Shown: positions 23,602 through 33,389, counted from the first letter of the stretch. The stretch is 64,000 bases of DNA from Sinanaerobacter sp. ZZT-01 (GCF_035621135.1 NZ_CP141728.1:2046001-2110000), one strand, 5' to 3'. Notes: generated by a model from the letters alone, not told the origin. A program made the numbers and translations.

Positions 23602-25377
23602 TTAAATCACATGGTATTCCTTTAATAATTTTTCGATTTCTGTTCCTTTAATTTTCTTTAGAATTTCTTTTAATGCAATTTTTTCTTTAAAACCAAGTTG
23701 CATTTCTGTTATTTTTTTCCCATCACGTAATTGTACCGAAGCTTTAAGAAGGTCACGAAGATCATAAACACTTCCCCAAACCTCAGGAACACCACGGTCA
23801 ATGTCTAAAAGTGTGTAGACAGCTTCCATACCGGTACGGATGGAGTATTCCGTGGTAAAAATGGTGTCACGTGCTGTTTCAGCAAACTGACCGAGGAATG
23901 CAAAGTTGACGGCTTTTTCAGGGACAACCAAAGGACGATCTCCTTTTTCGCGAGGCATAAAGAAAGCGGTAACATACGGCATCATGCAAGGTATGGTGTT
24001 GGCACTTTTTTCAGAAAGCTCCGGGATTTCAGATTCCGGCACTCCTATGTGATAGAGCCATTCCATACAGATTTCTTTACCAGTGCATTCACGCATTGTT
24101 TTTTTGATGTAGTTGCCGGGCTTATTACTGAAAAGTCCGTAGACCCAGCCGACCAGCTGATCTTTCGGCTGCGAACGGAACTGTGGCTGGCGGTTAAAAG
24201 TCCAGCTCAAAAGCCAATTGGAGTCTTTCACGGTAACAATGCCTCCGGTCACGACTTTTCCGGAGAAAGGATCCCGTTTGCAGATTTTTTGTATATAAGG
24301 CGGAATCTTATCATCGAGAGTGGTAACGGTAGCACTCATCCAGTTGCTTTGTTCCGGATCATAACAAAATTTATTCGGATTTCCGAAAGAAGAATCTTGA
24401 GCAGCAATCTTACGCCACATATCCCATCCGCCGCCTTCTTTAATTTCCGTGTGGAAAGGTGCGGGCTCATTCTGACTGCCGAGGGAGGAATTTTCAACAC
24501 ACCCGCCATTGGTAATAAAGAGAAGGTCGTTTTCTGTGAGTTCAATGTTTTTTTCTTCGTCACCATGGTTGACTACAATACCTTTTGCTGCTTTTTTATC
24601 TGTATTTACATCAAATTTTACATTAATAACCTTCGTATCATATTGAAACTGAACATTATGAGATTCCAGATAGCGAATCATTGGCAGAATCATAGATTCG
24701 TACTGATTATATTTTGTAAAGCGCAGTGCAGTAAAATCGGGAAGCCCTCCCACATGGTGGATAAAACGTCTGAGATACAGTTTCATTTCAAGTGCAGAAT
24801 GCCAGTTTTCAAATGCAAACATAGTGCGCCAGTATAACCAGAAATTAGAATTCAAAACTTCATCGCTGAAGTATTCGTCGATTCGTTTATTGTAAAGTTC
24901 GTCATCAGAAGTAAAGAACAGGTGCATGATTTCCATAGAACCCTTGTCCGAAAGGTCGAACTTTTTGTCTGTATGTGCATCTTCGCCGCAATGAACCGTT
25001 GCACGCATCAGAGAATAATTCGGGTCCTTTTTATTTAGCCAGTAGTATTCGTCTAAAACGCTGATTCCTTCTGTTTCAATCGAAGGAATGGAGCGGAACA
25101 AATCCCACATGCATTCGAAATGATTGTCCATCTCCCGTCCGCCACGCATAACGTAACCCAAATTTTCATAGAGATATCCGTCACATGCACCGCCTGGAAT
25201 TGGATCTTTTTCTAGGATGTGCACCTGATCTCCTTTCATCTGTCCGTCACGGACAAGAAAACAAGCAGCTGCCAGTGCGGCAAGGCCGGAGCCTACAATG
25301 TAGGCTGATTTTTGGTCAACATTTTCTGGTTTTTGTGGGCGTGCAAACGCCTCATAATTACCGCTGGAATAATACAT
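23602..25377 (-). CDS. ohyA: Oleate hydratase (myosin-cross-reactive antigen family)
   Basis: The product has 591 residues. ATG at 25377 is chosen because the upstream GTG at 25389 is part of the GGAGGTG ribosome site. FAD binding is shown by YIVGSGLAALAAACFL and the LEKDPIPGGACDG loop that follows. The conserved MRGGREMDNHFECMWDLF block is present. The enzyme adds water to the cis-9 double bond of oleate or linoleate to form 10-hydroxy fatty acids, protecting against host unsaturated fatty acids. Length matches the family. It is monocistronic between two terminators or regulatory regions. Confidence 0.96.
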   Translation of the reverse strand: MYYSSGNYEAFARPQKPENVDQKSAYIVGSGLAALAAACFLVRDGQMKGDQVHILEKDPIPGGACDGYLYENLGYVMRGGREMDNHFECMWDLFRSIPSIETEGISVLDEYYWLNKKDPNYSLMRATVHCGEDAHTDKKFDLSDKGSMEIMHLFFTSDDELYNKRIDEYFSDEVLNSNFWLYWRTMFAFENWHSALEMKLYLRRFIHHVGGLPDFTALRFTKYNQYESMILPMIRYLESHNVQFQYDTKVINVKFDVNTDKKAAKGIVVNHGDEEKNIELTENDLLFITNGGCVENSSLGSQNEPAPFHTEIKEGGGWDMWRKIAAQDSSFGNPNKFCYDPEQSNWMSATVTTLDDKIPPYIQKICKRDPFSGKVVTGGIVTVKDSNWLLSWTFNRQPQFRSQPKDQLVGWVYGLFSNKPGNYIKKTMRECTGKEICMEWLYHIGVPESEIPELSEKSANTIPCMMPYVTAFFMPREKGDRPLVVPEKAVNFAFLGQFAETARDTIFTTEYSIRTGMEAVYTLLDIDRGVPEVWGSVYDLRDLLKASVQLRDGKKITEMQLGFKEKIALKEILKKIKGTEIEKLLKEYHVI

Positions 25378-25523
25378 AATAAAGTTCACCTCCGTTTATT
25401 TTTAACTCTATTTTCATTTTAGCAAAATTAGCCAGTGAACGGAACAAAGAAATAAAGAAATCAGGGAATAAGTCCATTGTGAAAACTTTATTACAATGCA
25501 ATGATAATGTGATAAGAATTTTG

Positions 25524-25551
25524 TTGACATAAGACCGAAATCAGATATAAT
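25524..25551 (+). promoter_or_regulatory. Promoter of cobalamin-riboswitch operon
   Basis: TTGACA (25524-25529) and perfect TATAAT (25546-25551) are 16 bp apart, about 30 bp before the aptamer. Confidence 0.8.
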
Positions 25552-25583
25552 GTAGTGGCAAGAATAGTTAAATAACGAATACC

Positions 25584-25737
25584 ATCAAGGTGCCTCATGT
25601 GAGGAGAATAGGGAAGAGCGGTAAAAGCCGTCGCGGACCCACCACTGTAATTGATGACAAAGCCCACAAGCCACTGGATGTTTTATCCGGGAAGGGAGGG
25701 CGGCGGATGAATCATGAGCCAGGAGACCTGCCTTGAT
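25584..25737 (+). ncRNA. Cobalamin riboswitch
   Basis: P1 pairs ATCAAGG (25584-25590) with CCTTGAT (25731-25737). The hallmarks of the B12 aptamer occur in order: GGTGCC, GAATAGGGAA, GCCGTCGCGGACCCACCACT, AAGCCACTGG, GGGAAGGG, and the closing GAGCCAGGAGACCTGCC. It controls the DUF2162-ExbB-DUF2149-CobN operon. Several hairpins with T-runs follow (25741-25860, for example AGATTC/GAATCT and ATGGGT/ACCCAT). The exact expression platform was not resolved. Confidence 0.96.
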
Positions 25738-25906
25738 AGAGACAAGATAGAATAGGGAAATTCAGATTTTGTCATGTATACATATAGATTCCAAAAATGG
25801 GAGAATCTTTTAGTATTTTTTTACTAATGGGTTCTTTTTTTTATACCCATAGACACCTTTCTGGGGGTTTTCTATTCAATGATAAAAAAGAAAGGAGGTG
25901 AATTGT

Positions 25907-26611
25907 TTGTTTATGTCTGTATTCGGTCTTTTCATTGCTACGCTGATTCTAAGCTTAAAATCCGGTTTGATACTGGGAATGTCGCAAAGAAGTGCGAAGC
26001 AAATGGTACTTATTTCTCTTTCCTTTGCAATTTGCTTAGGAATTTTGGTTTTGCTCTTTGAGCCAATGCAAGGCATGATGGTTGATATATTAGATAAATA
26101 TACCTTTGCAGGCTCTGTTCTAATGGCGCTTTTTTTAATTTATTTAGGAATAAATGGAGAGGAATGTAGTGCTTGTAGTGAAAGAAGCACTTATAAAAAT
26201 AATATTATAGTTTTATTGCCCTGCCCGTTGTGTCTGATCGCATTGGCACTGACAGTGATTTTATTAGGCCCGCCTTTGAAATTGCCGCCCGCATGGCTGG
26301 GATGGGCGACCGCTGCTATCTTTTTTATCCTGCTGCTTCTCGTTTCTTTCGGGATAAGAAGGTTGATGAAAACAATATCCATTGATGCAGAATCCATCCT
26401 AAATACTTTTTTGCTGATTCTAGGTACCTTTACTTTATGCTGTGGCTTGTTTATTCCCAGTTTAGTTCAATCCATGGCGACACAATTTTCGCCGATTACC
26501 TTAGAATCGGGACGATGGACTTTAAGTGCAGTGGCAGGAATGGTTGCGTTACTCATAGCAGGTTATGTAAAACATACTTTTATTGAAAAAGAAGGAGAAA
26601 GAAACAAATGA
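25907..26611 (+). CDS. DUF2162-type membrane protein, putative transporter subunit
   Basis: The product has about 234 residues. TTG at 25907 is well spaced from AGGAGGTG; ATG at 25913 is the alternative. It has about six spans, including LFIATLILSLKSGLI, VLMALFLIYLGIN and LLILGTFTLCCGLFIP. The CSACSE and LPCPLCLIALAL segments carry clustered cysteines that could bind metal. This protein family is found with ExbB-like, DUF2149 and CobN-like proteins under B12 control. It is the likely membrane channel of a cobalt or corrinoid uptake system; the substrate is inferred. Confidence 0.8.
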   Translation: MFMSVFGLFIATLILSLKSGLILGMSQRSAKQMVLISLSFAICLGILVLLFEPMQGMMVDILDKYTFAGSVLMALFLIYLGINGEECSACSERSTYKNNIIVLLPCPLCLIALALTVILLGPPLKLPPAWLGWATAAIFFILLLLVSFGIRRLMKTISIDAESILNTFLLILGTFTLCCGLFIPSLVQSMATQFSPITLESGRWTLSAVAGMVALLIAGYVKHTFIEKEGERNK

Positions 26612-27255
26612 CAATTCCAGGTTCAGAGTATTTGACAAAGATAATTCATGCAGCATCACAGTGTTTATTAATCCCTGTGATTATAGGACTAATAATACTT
26701 TTGATTTATGGGTTAATGGAATTAGGGAGCTTTCTGGGGGAAAGAAGAACAAGAAAAAAGAGGAAATCCTTTCAATTACTAGAGACAGCAATTAATACAG
26801 AATCGGAATTCCCATGGCAGGGGAATCAGATAAAGCAAATCATAGAAAAGAGTTGCTTTAGTACAAGACAGACAAAGCTTGTAGGCGATTTATTAAAAGA
26901 ATCCAAGCTTTCAAAAGAGGCAAAAGAACTCATCGCAAAAGACATTTTGGATCAGGAGGAAGCACAGCTTCGGCGCATTCTTAACAAAACAGATTTATTG
27001 GCGAAGGTTGGGCCAATATTGGGCTTAATGGGAACTCTAATTCCTTTGGGACCCGGATTGGCTGCGCTTGGTCAAGGTGATTTTGTTGGATTGTCGGAGG
27101 CAATCATCGTGGCATTTGATACGACCGTTGTCGGAATGCTCATCGGTGCGGTTGGTGCCCTTATCTCTAAAATACGCAATGCTTGGTACAATCAGGATTT
27201 GAATACGCTTGAAATGGTATTGAACTTGATCATTGGAGGTGATGAGCATGCTTGA
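26608..27255 (+). CDS. MotA/TolQ/ExbB-family proton channel protein
   Basis: The product has 215 residues. There is one N-terminal span, a cytosolic helical domain, and two C-terminal spans with the family pattern LAKVGPILGLMGTLIPLGPG and IIVAFDTTVVGMLIGAVGAL. ExbB-type proteins form pentameric proton channels that energise partner proteins. It overlaps both neighbours (ATGA at 26608, and 8 bp with DUF2149), so the subunits are made together. In a Gram-positive cell it presumably powers the extracytoplasmic CobN-like protein or DUF2162 rather than an outer membrane. Confidence 0.9.
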   Translation: MTIPGSEYLTKIIHAASQCLLIPVIIGLIILLIYGLMELGSFLGERRTRKKRKSFQLLETAINTESEFPWQGNQIKQIIEKSCFSTRQTKLVGDLLKESKLSKEAKELIAKDILDQEEAQLRRILNKTDLLAKVGPILGLMGTLIPLGPGLAALGQGDFVGLSEAIIVAFDTTVVGMLIGAVGALISKIRNAWYNQDLNTLEMVLNLIIGGDEHA

Positions 27256-27559
27256 TCGAAGAGCGAAGCGAAACCGTTTGTGTGAAGAAGAGGTCGATCC
27301 GATAGCCGGGTTGGCAAATTTAGTCGACGTTATGCTGGTATTTTCCTGCGGCTTATTGGTAGCCTTGGTTATGAGCTGGAATTTGCAGGATATTCTTTTT
27401 CAGAAGGTGGATGTTGAAAAAGGGCGTCAGCTCGTTGAGGTACCAAAAATCGAACAAAGTGGCGGTGAAGGCTACAGTGAAATGGGTAAGGTGTACGAAG
27501 ATCCCGAGACCGGAAAATTAATTCTGATCGAAGAGGTACCGGCTGGCAGTAAGCAATAG
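27248..27559 (+). CDS. DUF2149 protein, ExbD-like partner
   Basis: The product has 103 residues. ATG at 27248 is six bases after GGAGGTG. A short cytosolic N-terminus (MLDRRAKRNRL, then EEEVDPIAGLANLVDVMLVF) leads into one span and an extracytoplasmic tail ending DPETGKLILIEE. An ExbD-like aspartate lies in the span (LVDVMLVFSCGLLVALV). It is the probable ExbD equivalent for the channel encoded just upstream. Confidence 0.85.
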   Translation: MLDRRAKRNRLCEEEVDPIAGLANLVDVMLVFSCGLLVALVMSWNLQDILFQKVDVEKGRQLVEVPKIEQSGGEGYSEMGKVYEDPETGKLILIEEVPAGSKQ

Positions 27560-27580
27560 AGAAGTGAAAGGAGCAGAATC

Positions 27581-30500
27581 GTGATTTCAAGGACAGAACG
27601 AAAGAAGAAAGCATTTGCTTGGGTTGTATTATTTGCATTGCTGTTCAGCATATGCGTGCCGTTTGCAGCTGTATTTGCAGAGGAACCAAGGAGCACAAGC
27701 AGCGTAGAAGAGGAAAATGCGACGAAAGAAGACTCAGAATCGACAACCGGTGCGGCCATAACATATTCGCCGTTGGAAAGCGGAGACACGGTTAAGGTTA
27801 CGATGATTTTAGGCAGTGCATCAACTTATGTACCGCAGTTAAGCAGTGCCTATGAGTTAATCAAAGAGACCGGTTATTCCTTAGACGTTAAGCTATACAG
27901 CACAAAGGCAGTGCGGGACTATCCCGATGTCATGAAAGAGAGGCTTGCTGAAACTGATGTTTTGATGCTGGAGATGATCGGGCAGGAAACAATGGATACG
28001 CTTTTAAAAATGATTCAAAGCGATTTAAAGGGCAAGTGTTTTATTACCAATACAACAGTGGTTTACGGAGAAAATGAGATTGATTACACGAAGTCGGATG
28101 AAATAAAAAAATATTTTACAAATACCGGCGTTGAAAACATGAGACGGCTGCTGCTGCTTTTGGGTACTTGGAGTGAAACTCCGCTGCAGGTATCCGAAGC
28201 GATTGAACCCATAGCTTCGCCCTTGCCGACCGACATAGGCTTTATCTACCATCCGCAGGCAAAGAAGCTTCCGTTTAATACAGACCGCCTGTCAGAGAAA
28301 ATTTCAGAATTGGGTACAGATCCCCAAACATTGAAATTAATTTATGATTCCATTGTACAGGCATGTGCAACGATTACGGATGAAGAAGTTAAAGAGCTCG
28401 CTTTAAACTTGGGAAAGGCAACCTTGCAATTCACTGCCAATTTGTCAGATACAGAGCTGAATGAAGTTCTTTCTTTGGAAAGCAGTGGGACGGATGCTGA
28501 AATTATTGAGATTATAAATACCTCCAAGAATAAGGTGGCTGACTTGGAGGGTGTATTTGAAACACTGGACGGATATTTGGGCTGGTACAAAGGCTCGGGG
28601 AAGATGAAAAAAGATGGGCCTTGGGTCGGCGTGACGACGCAGAGAACCTGGTATGTTGCAGAGGACATTCAAATGCAGCTGGATTTGATTGATCGCATTG
28701 AAGCAAAGGACGGCAATGTCTTGTTTGCAATCCCCCCGACCTCCAGCAGCAACCGTGATAAATTTGTCCGTAAATTGTTCATGAAAGACGGGAAGAGTCA
28801 AGTTGACGTATTGATTACGGTTTTGGGTTTTAATTTTTTCAGTACCGCGGAGAAAAGCGTGGATCTATTTAAAGAATTAGGCGTGCCGGTTTTGGCTCCT
28901 ACGCAGACGGACAGCTTAGATGAATGGGAAAAAGATAAATATGGAAACCAAGTTAGTTTAACTACGCAGGTAGCTTTGCCGGAGCTGGACGGTCGAATCG
29001 AACCGATCTTTTTAGGCGGAATCAAAGAGGTGGAAGACAAGGACGGAAACTATATTGAAAAAAGAATGCCTCTGGATTATAATACTGACCGCTTAGCGGG
29101 ACGGGCACTTGCCTGGGCAAAAATGAAAAAGGCAGAGAATGCAGATAAAAAGGTTGCTCTCATTTACTATAACCATGATGGCGGAAAGGACGGAATCAAG
29201 GCATCTTATCTGAATGTTGCCGATAGTGCCTCAAACGTATTAACGAGACTAAAGACAGAAGGTTATAACTTTGACGGCGATCTTGATTTGAGCTCGGAGG
29301 GCTTAAAGAAACTCATCGACGAGAAGGGTCGAAACATTGGAAGCTGGGCACCTGGTTGCTTGGACACTCTGGTACAAGCGGGTGCAATCACGATTCCTTT
29401 AGAGGATTATTTAAGCTGGTATCAGAAATTACCGGCATCGATGAGAGCAGAGGTTGAAACGCAGTGGGGAGAAGCTCCCGGAAATGTCATGGTGCAGAAT
29501 GGAGAAATTGTGATTCCCGGAACGAAAATGGGAAATGTCTTTTTTGGACCTCAACCGATGAGAGGCTGGGGGGACGATCCGGATTCCATTACGCATTCTG
29601 CAACCTTGCCTCCGACACACCAATACTTAGCTTTCTACTTGTGGCTGCAAAATGAATTTGAAGCCGACGCCGTGATCCATTTGGGAACACACGGAACGCT
29701 GGAATGGCTGCCGGGAAGAATTGTAGGACAGGGAGAGGATGATTATTCTGATCAATTGATCGGAAACATGGTCAATGTTTACCCTTATATTGTCAACAAT
29801 CCGGGAGAGGCGGTTCAGGCAAAAAGAAGAAGCTACGGTGTTACCATTGGTCATATGATACCACCTATGCTTCAGGCGGGGCTTTACGGTGAGCTGCAAG
29901 AACTTCAAACCTTAATGATTGATTACCGTACTTTAGTAAGCGACGGACTAACGGAACAGGCAAACGTAAAAAAAGACTTTATTCTAGAAAAGGTAAAAGC
30001 GTTAGGCTATGAGGCTCAATACGGCGATGCGTTTGAAACCGACTTTGATAAGGCGGTTGAGCAGCTTCATCATGAGCTTGAGGAGCTTGCGGAAGAACTG
30101 ATGCCTTATGGTCTGCATACCTTGGGGACGGCGATGTCCGGAAACGTTTTAGATCAAATGGTTGACTCCATCGTAAATTACGATAAAGAAAACAGGGAGC
30201 CTTTAAGAGATTCTATTCGGGCAGGGTTATTGGCGGTTCCATCTGAACTTGATGCTATAATTGCGGCACTGAACGGCAGTTACATTGAACCGGGTCCGGC
30301 CAGAGATCCAATCCGTGTTTTGGATGCAATGCCGACTGGGCGTAATCTCGTTCCGTTTGACCCGAGGCAGGTTCCTGACCGGGCGGCTTGGGAAACCGGG
30401 AAAAAGGCAGCCGATGCACTGATTGAAGCATATAAGCAGGAAAAAGGTGAATATCCGGATTCCGTCGGTGTGGTGCTATGGGCAATCGAGACCATGAGAA

Positions 30501-32122
30501 CAAGAGGAGAGACCGTTGCAGTGATCATGAGATTGATCGGAGTAGAGCCAGTATACGGCTCAGGCGATAAGGTGACGGAAGTGAAGGTGACGCCGATTGA
30601 AGAACTGAATCGGCCCAGAATTGACGTGTTGGTTACCATTTCAGGACTATTCAGAGATACGTTTGGGACGACCATCGATGTCTTGGACGATGCATTTCGT
30701 AAGGTTGCCGCACTCGATGAGAGTAGCGATCAAAATAAGGTTCGCAAAAATTATCTTGCATTAAAGGATAAACTCGTAAATAGCGGTGTTGAAGAAACAG
30801 AGGCGGAGTCTCTTGCGGCTTCGAGAATTTATGGTTCTGCACCGGGAAGCTATGGAACAGGAGTATCCGATCTGACCGAAACGACAAGTGCTTGGGAAAA
30901 GCAGGACGATCTGATTGAGGCGTATATGAATCGCATGTCGTATATCTATGGAAAAGGTGTTTTCGGAAAACAGGCGACGGAGAGCTTTATTGAAAATTTA
31001 AAGAACGTTTCTACGATTACACAGGTAAGAGATTCCATTTGGGGAACCTTAGACAATGATGACGTAGCGCAATATTTGGGTGGATTGAAGTTGGCTGCCG
31101 AAAAATATTCGGGAAAAGATCTCCTGACCTACATCATCAATACCCGTGAAAACGGAGATCCGAATGTACAAACCCTGGAAGAATTTGTTCGTACAGAAAT
31201 TCGTTCGAGGGTGCTTAATCCGAAATGGATTGAGGGTATGCTGAAAGACGGCTATGCAGGTGCCGCAGAGATTGGCGATCATATTAAAAACATGTTCTTG
31301 ATGGATGCAACGGCAGGGGCCATTGACGATTGGTCCTGGCAAGAAATTGCGGAAACCTACATATTTAATGATGAAATCAGAGCGCAATTAGATCCGTACA
31401 TTGTACAGTCTATCATTGGATGGAATATGGAGGCTGCCAGAAGAGACATGTGGAGTACGGATAAAGCAACCCTTGAAAAATTGGCCGACACTTATGTGCA
31501 AACTCTGGTGAAAAACGGGGTGGTATGCTGTCATCATACTTGTGGGAATATTGTATTTAATGAGTGGGTTGCGGAATATTCTACTTTAGATAAAGATACA
31601 TTAAAGCAATTTGAAACAATGCTGGCTGAGGCAACCAATAAAGATGTAAACATTAAAATAGAAGATACAACGAAAACAAAATCGAAGAAGGAACAACAAG
31701 AAACAACGGTTCCGGTGACACAGGAGGTATCAAAGGAACCTGTACAGACGGCTGAAACTGAGCCTGCTCCAAAAACGGACACACAACCAGTGGCAAGCAT
31801 ACCGGCAGCGGAAGAGCTTAAGCAGACTTCCAATGAAGAAATGCAAATTTCTCAGAAATCGGTAAAACCGGCGGCTGGACAGGAAGAGAAGGAGAATACC
31901 CTTATTGCAGAGAATGCATCCAGTGCCGGAAAACAGCCGGAAACGGCAAAACCGGAAGATGGGGAGAATGCCCAGGAAATAACGACCAAGGCATATGAGC
32001 TAACCGAGAAGGAGAATGCACAGAGCAATACGGGCAAAAAGGCAGTTGCAGCCGGAGCGATTGTAATGGCGATGTCGGTTGTAGGTCTGTTCCTTAAGGG
32101 GTACCTGGCAAAGGGGAAATAG
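27581..32122 (+). CDS. cobN: Surface-anchored CobN-like cobaltochelatase subunit
   Basis: The product has 1513 residues, with GTG at 27581 after AAAGGAGCAG. A signal peptide (KAFAWVVLFALLFSICVPFA, then AVFAEE) opens it. The body is the CobN/Mg-chelatase-H fold, with the typical VIHLGTHGTLEWLPG and MPTGRNLVPFDPRQVP blocks and the SGLFRDTFGT motif. The last 150 residues are a low-complexity K/E/T/P linker and a single C-terminal span (AVAAGAIVMAMSVVGLFLKG) with a basic tail. Ordinary CobN is cytosolic and works with CobS/CobT, which are not here. This form lies outside the membrane, so it probably captures or alters cobalt or corrinoids for the ExbB-driven importer. Confidence 0.9.
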   Translation: MISRTERKKKAFAWVVLFALLFSICVPFAAVFAEEPRSTSSVEEENATKEDSESTTGAAITYSPLESGDTVKVTMILGSASTYVPQLSSAYELIKETGYSLDVKLYSTKAVRDYPDVMKERLAETDVLMLEMIGQETMDTLLKMIQSDLKGKCFITNTTVVYGENEIDYTKSDEIKKYFTNTGVENMRRLLLLLGTWSETPLQVSEAIEPIASPLPTDIGFIYHPQAKKLPFNTDRLSEKISELGTDPQTLKLIYDSIVQACATITDEEVKELALNLGKATLQFTANLSDTELNEVLSLESSGTDAEIIEIINTSKNKVADLEGVFETLDGYLGWYKGSGKMKKDGPWVGVTTQRTWYVAEDIQMQLDLIDRIEAKDGNVLFAIPPTSSSNRDKFVRKLFMKDGKSQVDVLITVLGFNFFSTAEKSVDLFKELGVPVLAPTQTDSLDEWEKDKYGNQVSLTTQVALPELDGRIEPIFLGGIKEVEDKDGNYIEKRMPLDYNTDRLAGRALAWAKMKKAENADKKVALIYYNHDGGKDGIKASYLNVADSASNVLTRLKTEGYNFDGDLDLSSEGLKKLIDEKGRNIGSWAPGCLDTLVQAGAITIPLEDYLSWYQKLPASMRAEVETQWGEAPGNVMVQNGEIVIPGTKMGNVFFGPQPMRGWGDDPDSITHSATLPPTHQYLAFYLWLQNEFEADAVIHLGTHGTLEWLPGRIVGQGEDDYSDQLIGNMVNVYPYIVNNPGEAVQAKRRSYGVTIGHMIPPMLQAGLYGELQELQTLMIDYRTLVSDGLTEQANVKKDFILEKVKALGYEAQYGDAFETDFDKAVEQLHHELEELAEELMPYGLHTLGTAMSGNVLDQMVDSIVNYDKENREPLRDSIRAGLLAVPSELDAIIAALNGSYIEPGPARDPIRVLDAMPTGRNLVPFDPRQVPDRAAWETGKKAADALIEAYKQEKGEYPDSVGVVLWAIETMRTRGETVAVIMRLIGVEPVYGSGDKVTEVKVTPIEELNRPRIDVLVTISGLFRDTFGTTIDVLDDAFRKVAALDESSDQNKVRKNYLALKDKLVNSGVEETEAESLAASRIYGSAPGSYGTGVSDLTETTSAWEKQDDLIEAYMNRMSYIYGKGVFGKQATESFIENLKNVSTITQVRDSIWGTLDNDDVAQYLGGLKLAAEKYSGKDLLTYIINTRENGDPNVQTLEEFVRTEIRSRVLNPKWIEGMLKDGYAGAAEIGDHIKNMFLMDATAGAIDDWSWQEIAETYIFNDEIRAQLDPYIVQSIIGWNMEAARRDMWSTDKATLEKLADTYVQTLVKNGVVCCHHTCGNIVFNEWVAEYSTLDKDTLKQFETMLAEATNKDVNIKIEDTTKTKSKKEQQETTVPVTQEVSKEPVQTAETEPAPKTDTQPVASIPAAEELKQTSNEEMQISQKSVKPAAGQEEKENTLIAENASSAGKQPETAKPEDGENAQEITTKAYELTEKENAQSNTGKKAVAAGAIVMAMSVVGLFLKGYLAKGK

Positions 32123-32145
32123 CTTGACTTAGCAATATTAATTTG

Positions 32146-32178
32146 GAGACTGGATATTTTTGTCCGGTCTCTTCTCTT
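32146..32178 (+). terminator. Probable terminator after cobN
   Basis: Stem GAGACTGGA/TCCGGTCTC (one wobble, arms 32146-32154 and 32163-32171) is followed by a weak TTCTCTT tract. Confidence 0.55.
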
Positions 32179-32343
32179 ATCATTGACTGGCTTTGCATAT
32201 AAAAGCAAAAAAAATTAGCAAAAAAGGAATTGGGCAGAGTGTGACGTGAAAAGCCTTTGCTTTTGTAGGGAGGTCACTGTAAAATAAAAAAGAGAAAATA
32301 TAGGGGATTATGGAAAAAAGTGTTTGGTCATGTGAGGATGCGT

Positions 32344-32487
32344 ATGAAACAGATGGAATCAAAGCTAAAGTATGGGATTTTTATATTAGCCTTAGGGTTT
32401 ATTGCAGCTGGTGTTGCGAGAGAGGAACATCTTATTGTGTTACAGAAAGCGGTTAAAATTTGTTTGGAATGCATAGGAGTCGGGTGA
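32344..32487 (+). CDS. CD1871A-type CXXC small protein
   Basis: The product has 47 residues; ATG at 32344 is six bases after GAGG. One membrane-like segment (YGIFILALGFIAAGVAREE) is followed by a terminal KICLECIGVG with a C-x2-C pair. This matches the small CXXC proteins named after C. difficile CD1871A, which occur immediately before polyferredoxin genes. The stop overlaps the start of that gene (TGATG). It may hand electrons or bind a metal for its partner. Confidence 0.85.
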   Translation: MKQMESKLKYGIFILALGFIAAGVAREEHLIVLQKAVKICLECIGVG

Positions 32488-33389
32488 TGAGAGGAAAATA
32501 CAAGTTTAAAAGAACAGTGATTCAGATCATTTCTACACTTTTGCATAATGCAAATTTGAAAGGATTTGCAGAGGGTAGAATTTATACGGGAAATTCAAAG
32601 ATGGCATGTGTGCCGGGTTTAAATTGTTATTCGTGCCCCGGTGCGGTGGGGTCTTGTCCCATCGGAGCGATGCAGGCTGTTTTAGGAGGAAGAGATTATC
32701 GATTCACTTATTACATATTAGGAACTCTTTTCTTTTTCGGGATTATCTTTGGAAGGTGGATTTGTGGATTTTTATGTCCATTTGGTTTTTTTCAAGATTT
32801 GCTTTATAAAATAAAAGTGCCAAAAGTTAATGTTCCGAAAAAACTGGATCGCCTGATGCGCTTTATAAAATATGGGATGCTTCTGCTTCCTGTTTTTTTA
32901 CTTCCGATATTTTTAATCAACCAATTCGGAATGGCTTCCCCTTATTTTTGTCAGTGGATTTGTCCGGTTGGAACATTAGAGGGAGGAATTCCTTTGCTTG
33001 CAAATAATGAGAATCTGAGACAGATGGTTGGTTTTCTTTTTCATTGGAAGTTGGCTTTACTCCTTTTCATCATTTTTTTGTCGATATTAATATATAGACC
33101 ATTTTGTAAATATTTTTGTCCATTGGGTGCGTTTTATTCTTTGCTCAACCGCTTCAGCTTTTATCAGATGCATGTGGACTCTCAAAGATGTACTGGATGC
33201 AAGGCTTGTGAAAGGGCCTGCAAAATGAACGTGGAGGTCACAAAAAATATTAACTCCTTGGAATGCATTCGATGCGGTGCCTGTAAGGAAGCCTGTGAGG
33301 AAGGCGCAATTCAATCCGGATTCTATTTTACAAAGAAAACTTTTAACGATGCTGATTCCGACCATGAAAAACATCATAACATTGCATAA
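32487..33389 (+). CDS. NapH/CcoG-type membrane polyferredoxin
   Basis: The product has 300 residues. ATG at 32487 overlaps the preceding stop, with AGGAGT upstream. It has about four to five spans and three membrane-edge Cys motifs (CVPGLNCYSCPGAVGSCP, CGFLCPFGFFQD, CKYFCPLGAFYS). Two C-terminal [4Fe-4S] motifs follow (CTGCKACERACK and CIRCGACKEACE). It is a quinone- or flavin-linked electron carrier of the NapH/RdxA type. With the CXXC peptide and the cobN operon upstream it might supply electrons for corrinoid reduction, but this is only inferred. Confidence 0.9.
   Translation: MRGKYKFKRTVIQIISTLLHNANLKGFAEGRIYTGNSKMACVPGLNCYSCPGAVGSCPIGAMQAVLGGRDYRFTYYILGTLFFFGIIFGRWICGFLCPFGFFQDLLYKIKVPKVNVPKKLDRLMRFIKYGMLLLPVFLLPIFLINQFGMASPYFCQWICPVGTLEGGIPLLANNENLRQMVGFLFHWKLALLLFIIFLSILIYRPFCKYFCPLGAFYSLLNRFSFYQMHVDSQRCTGCKACERACKMNVEVTKNINSLECIRCGACKEACEEGAIQSGFYFTKKTFNDADSDHEKHHNIA

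Noticed and set aside
24049-24837. 262-codon plus-strand frame inside the oleate hydratase gene
   Set aside because: Antisense shadow of a well-supported gene; no ribosome site and odd composition.
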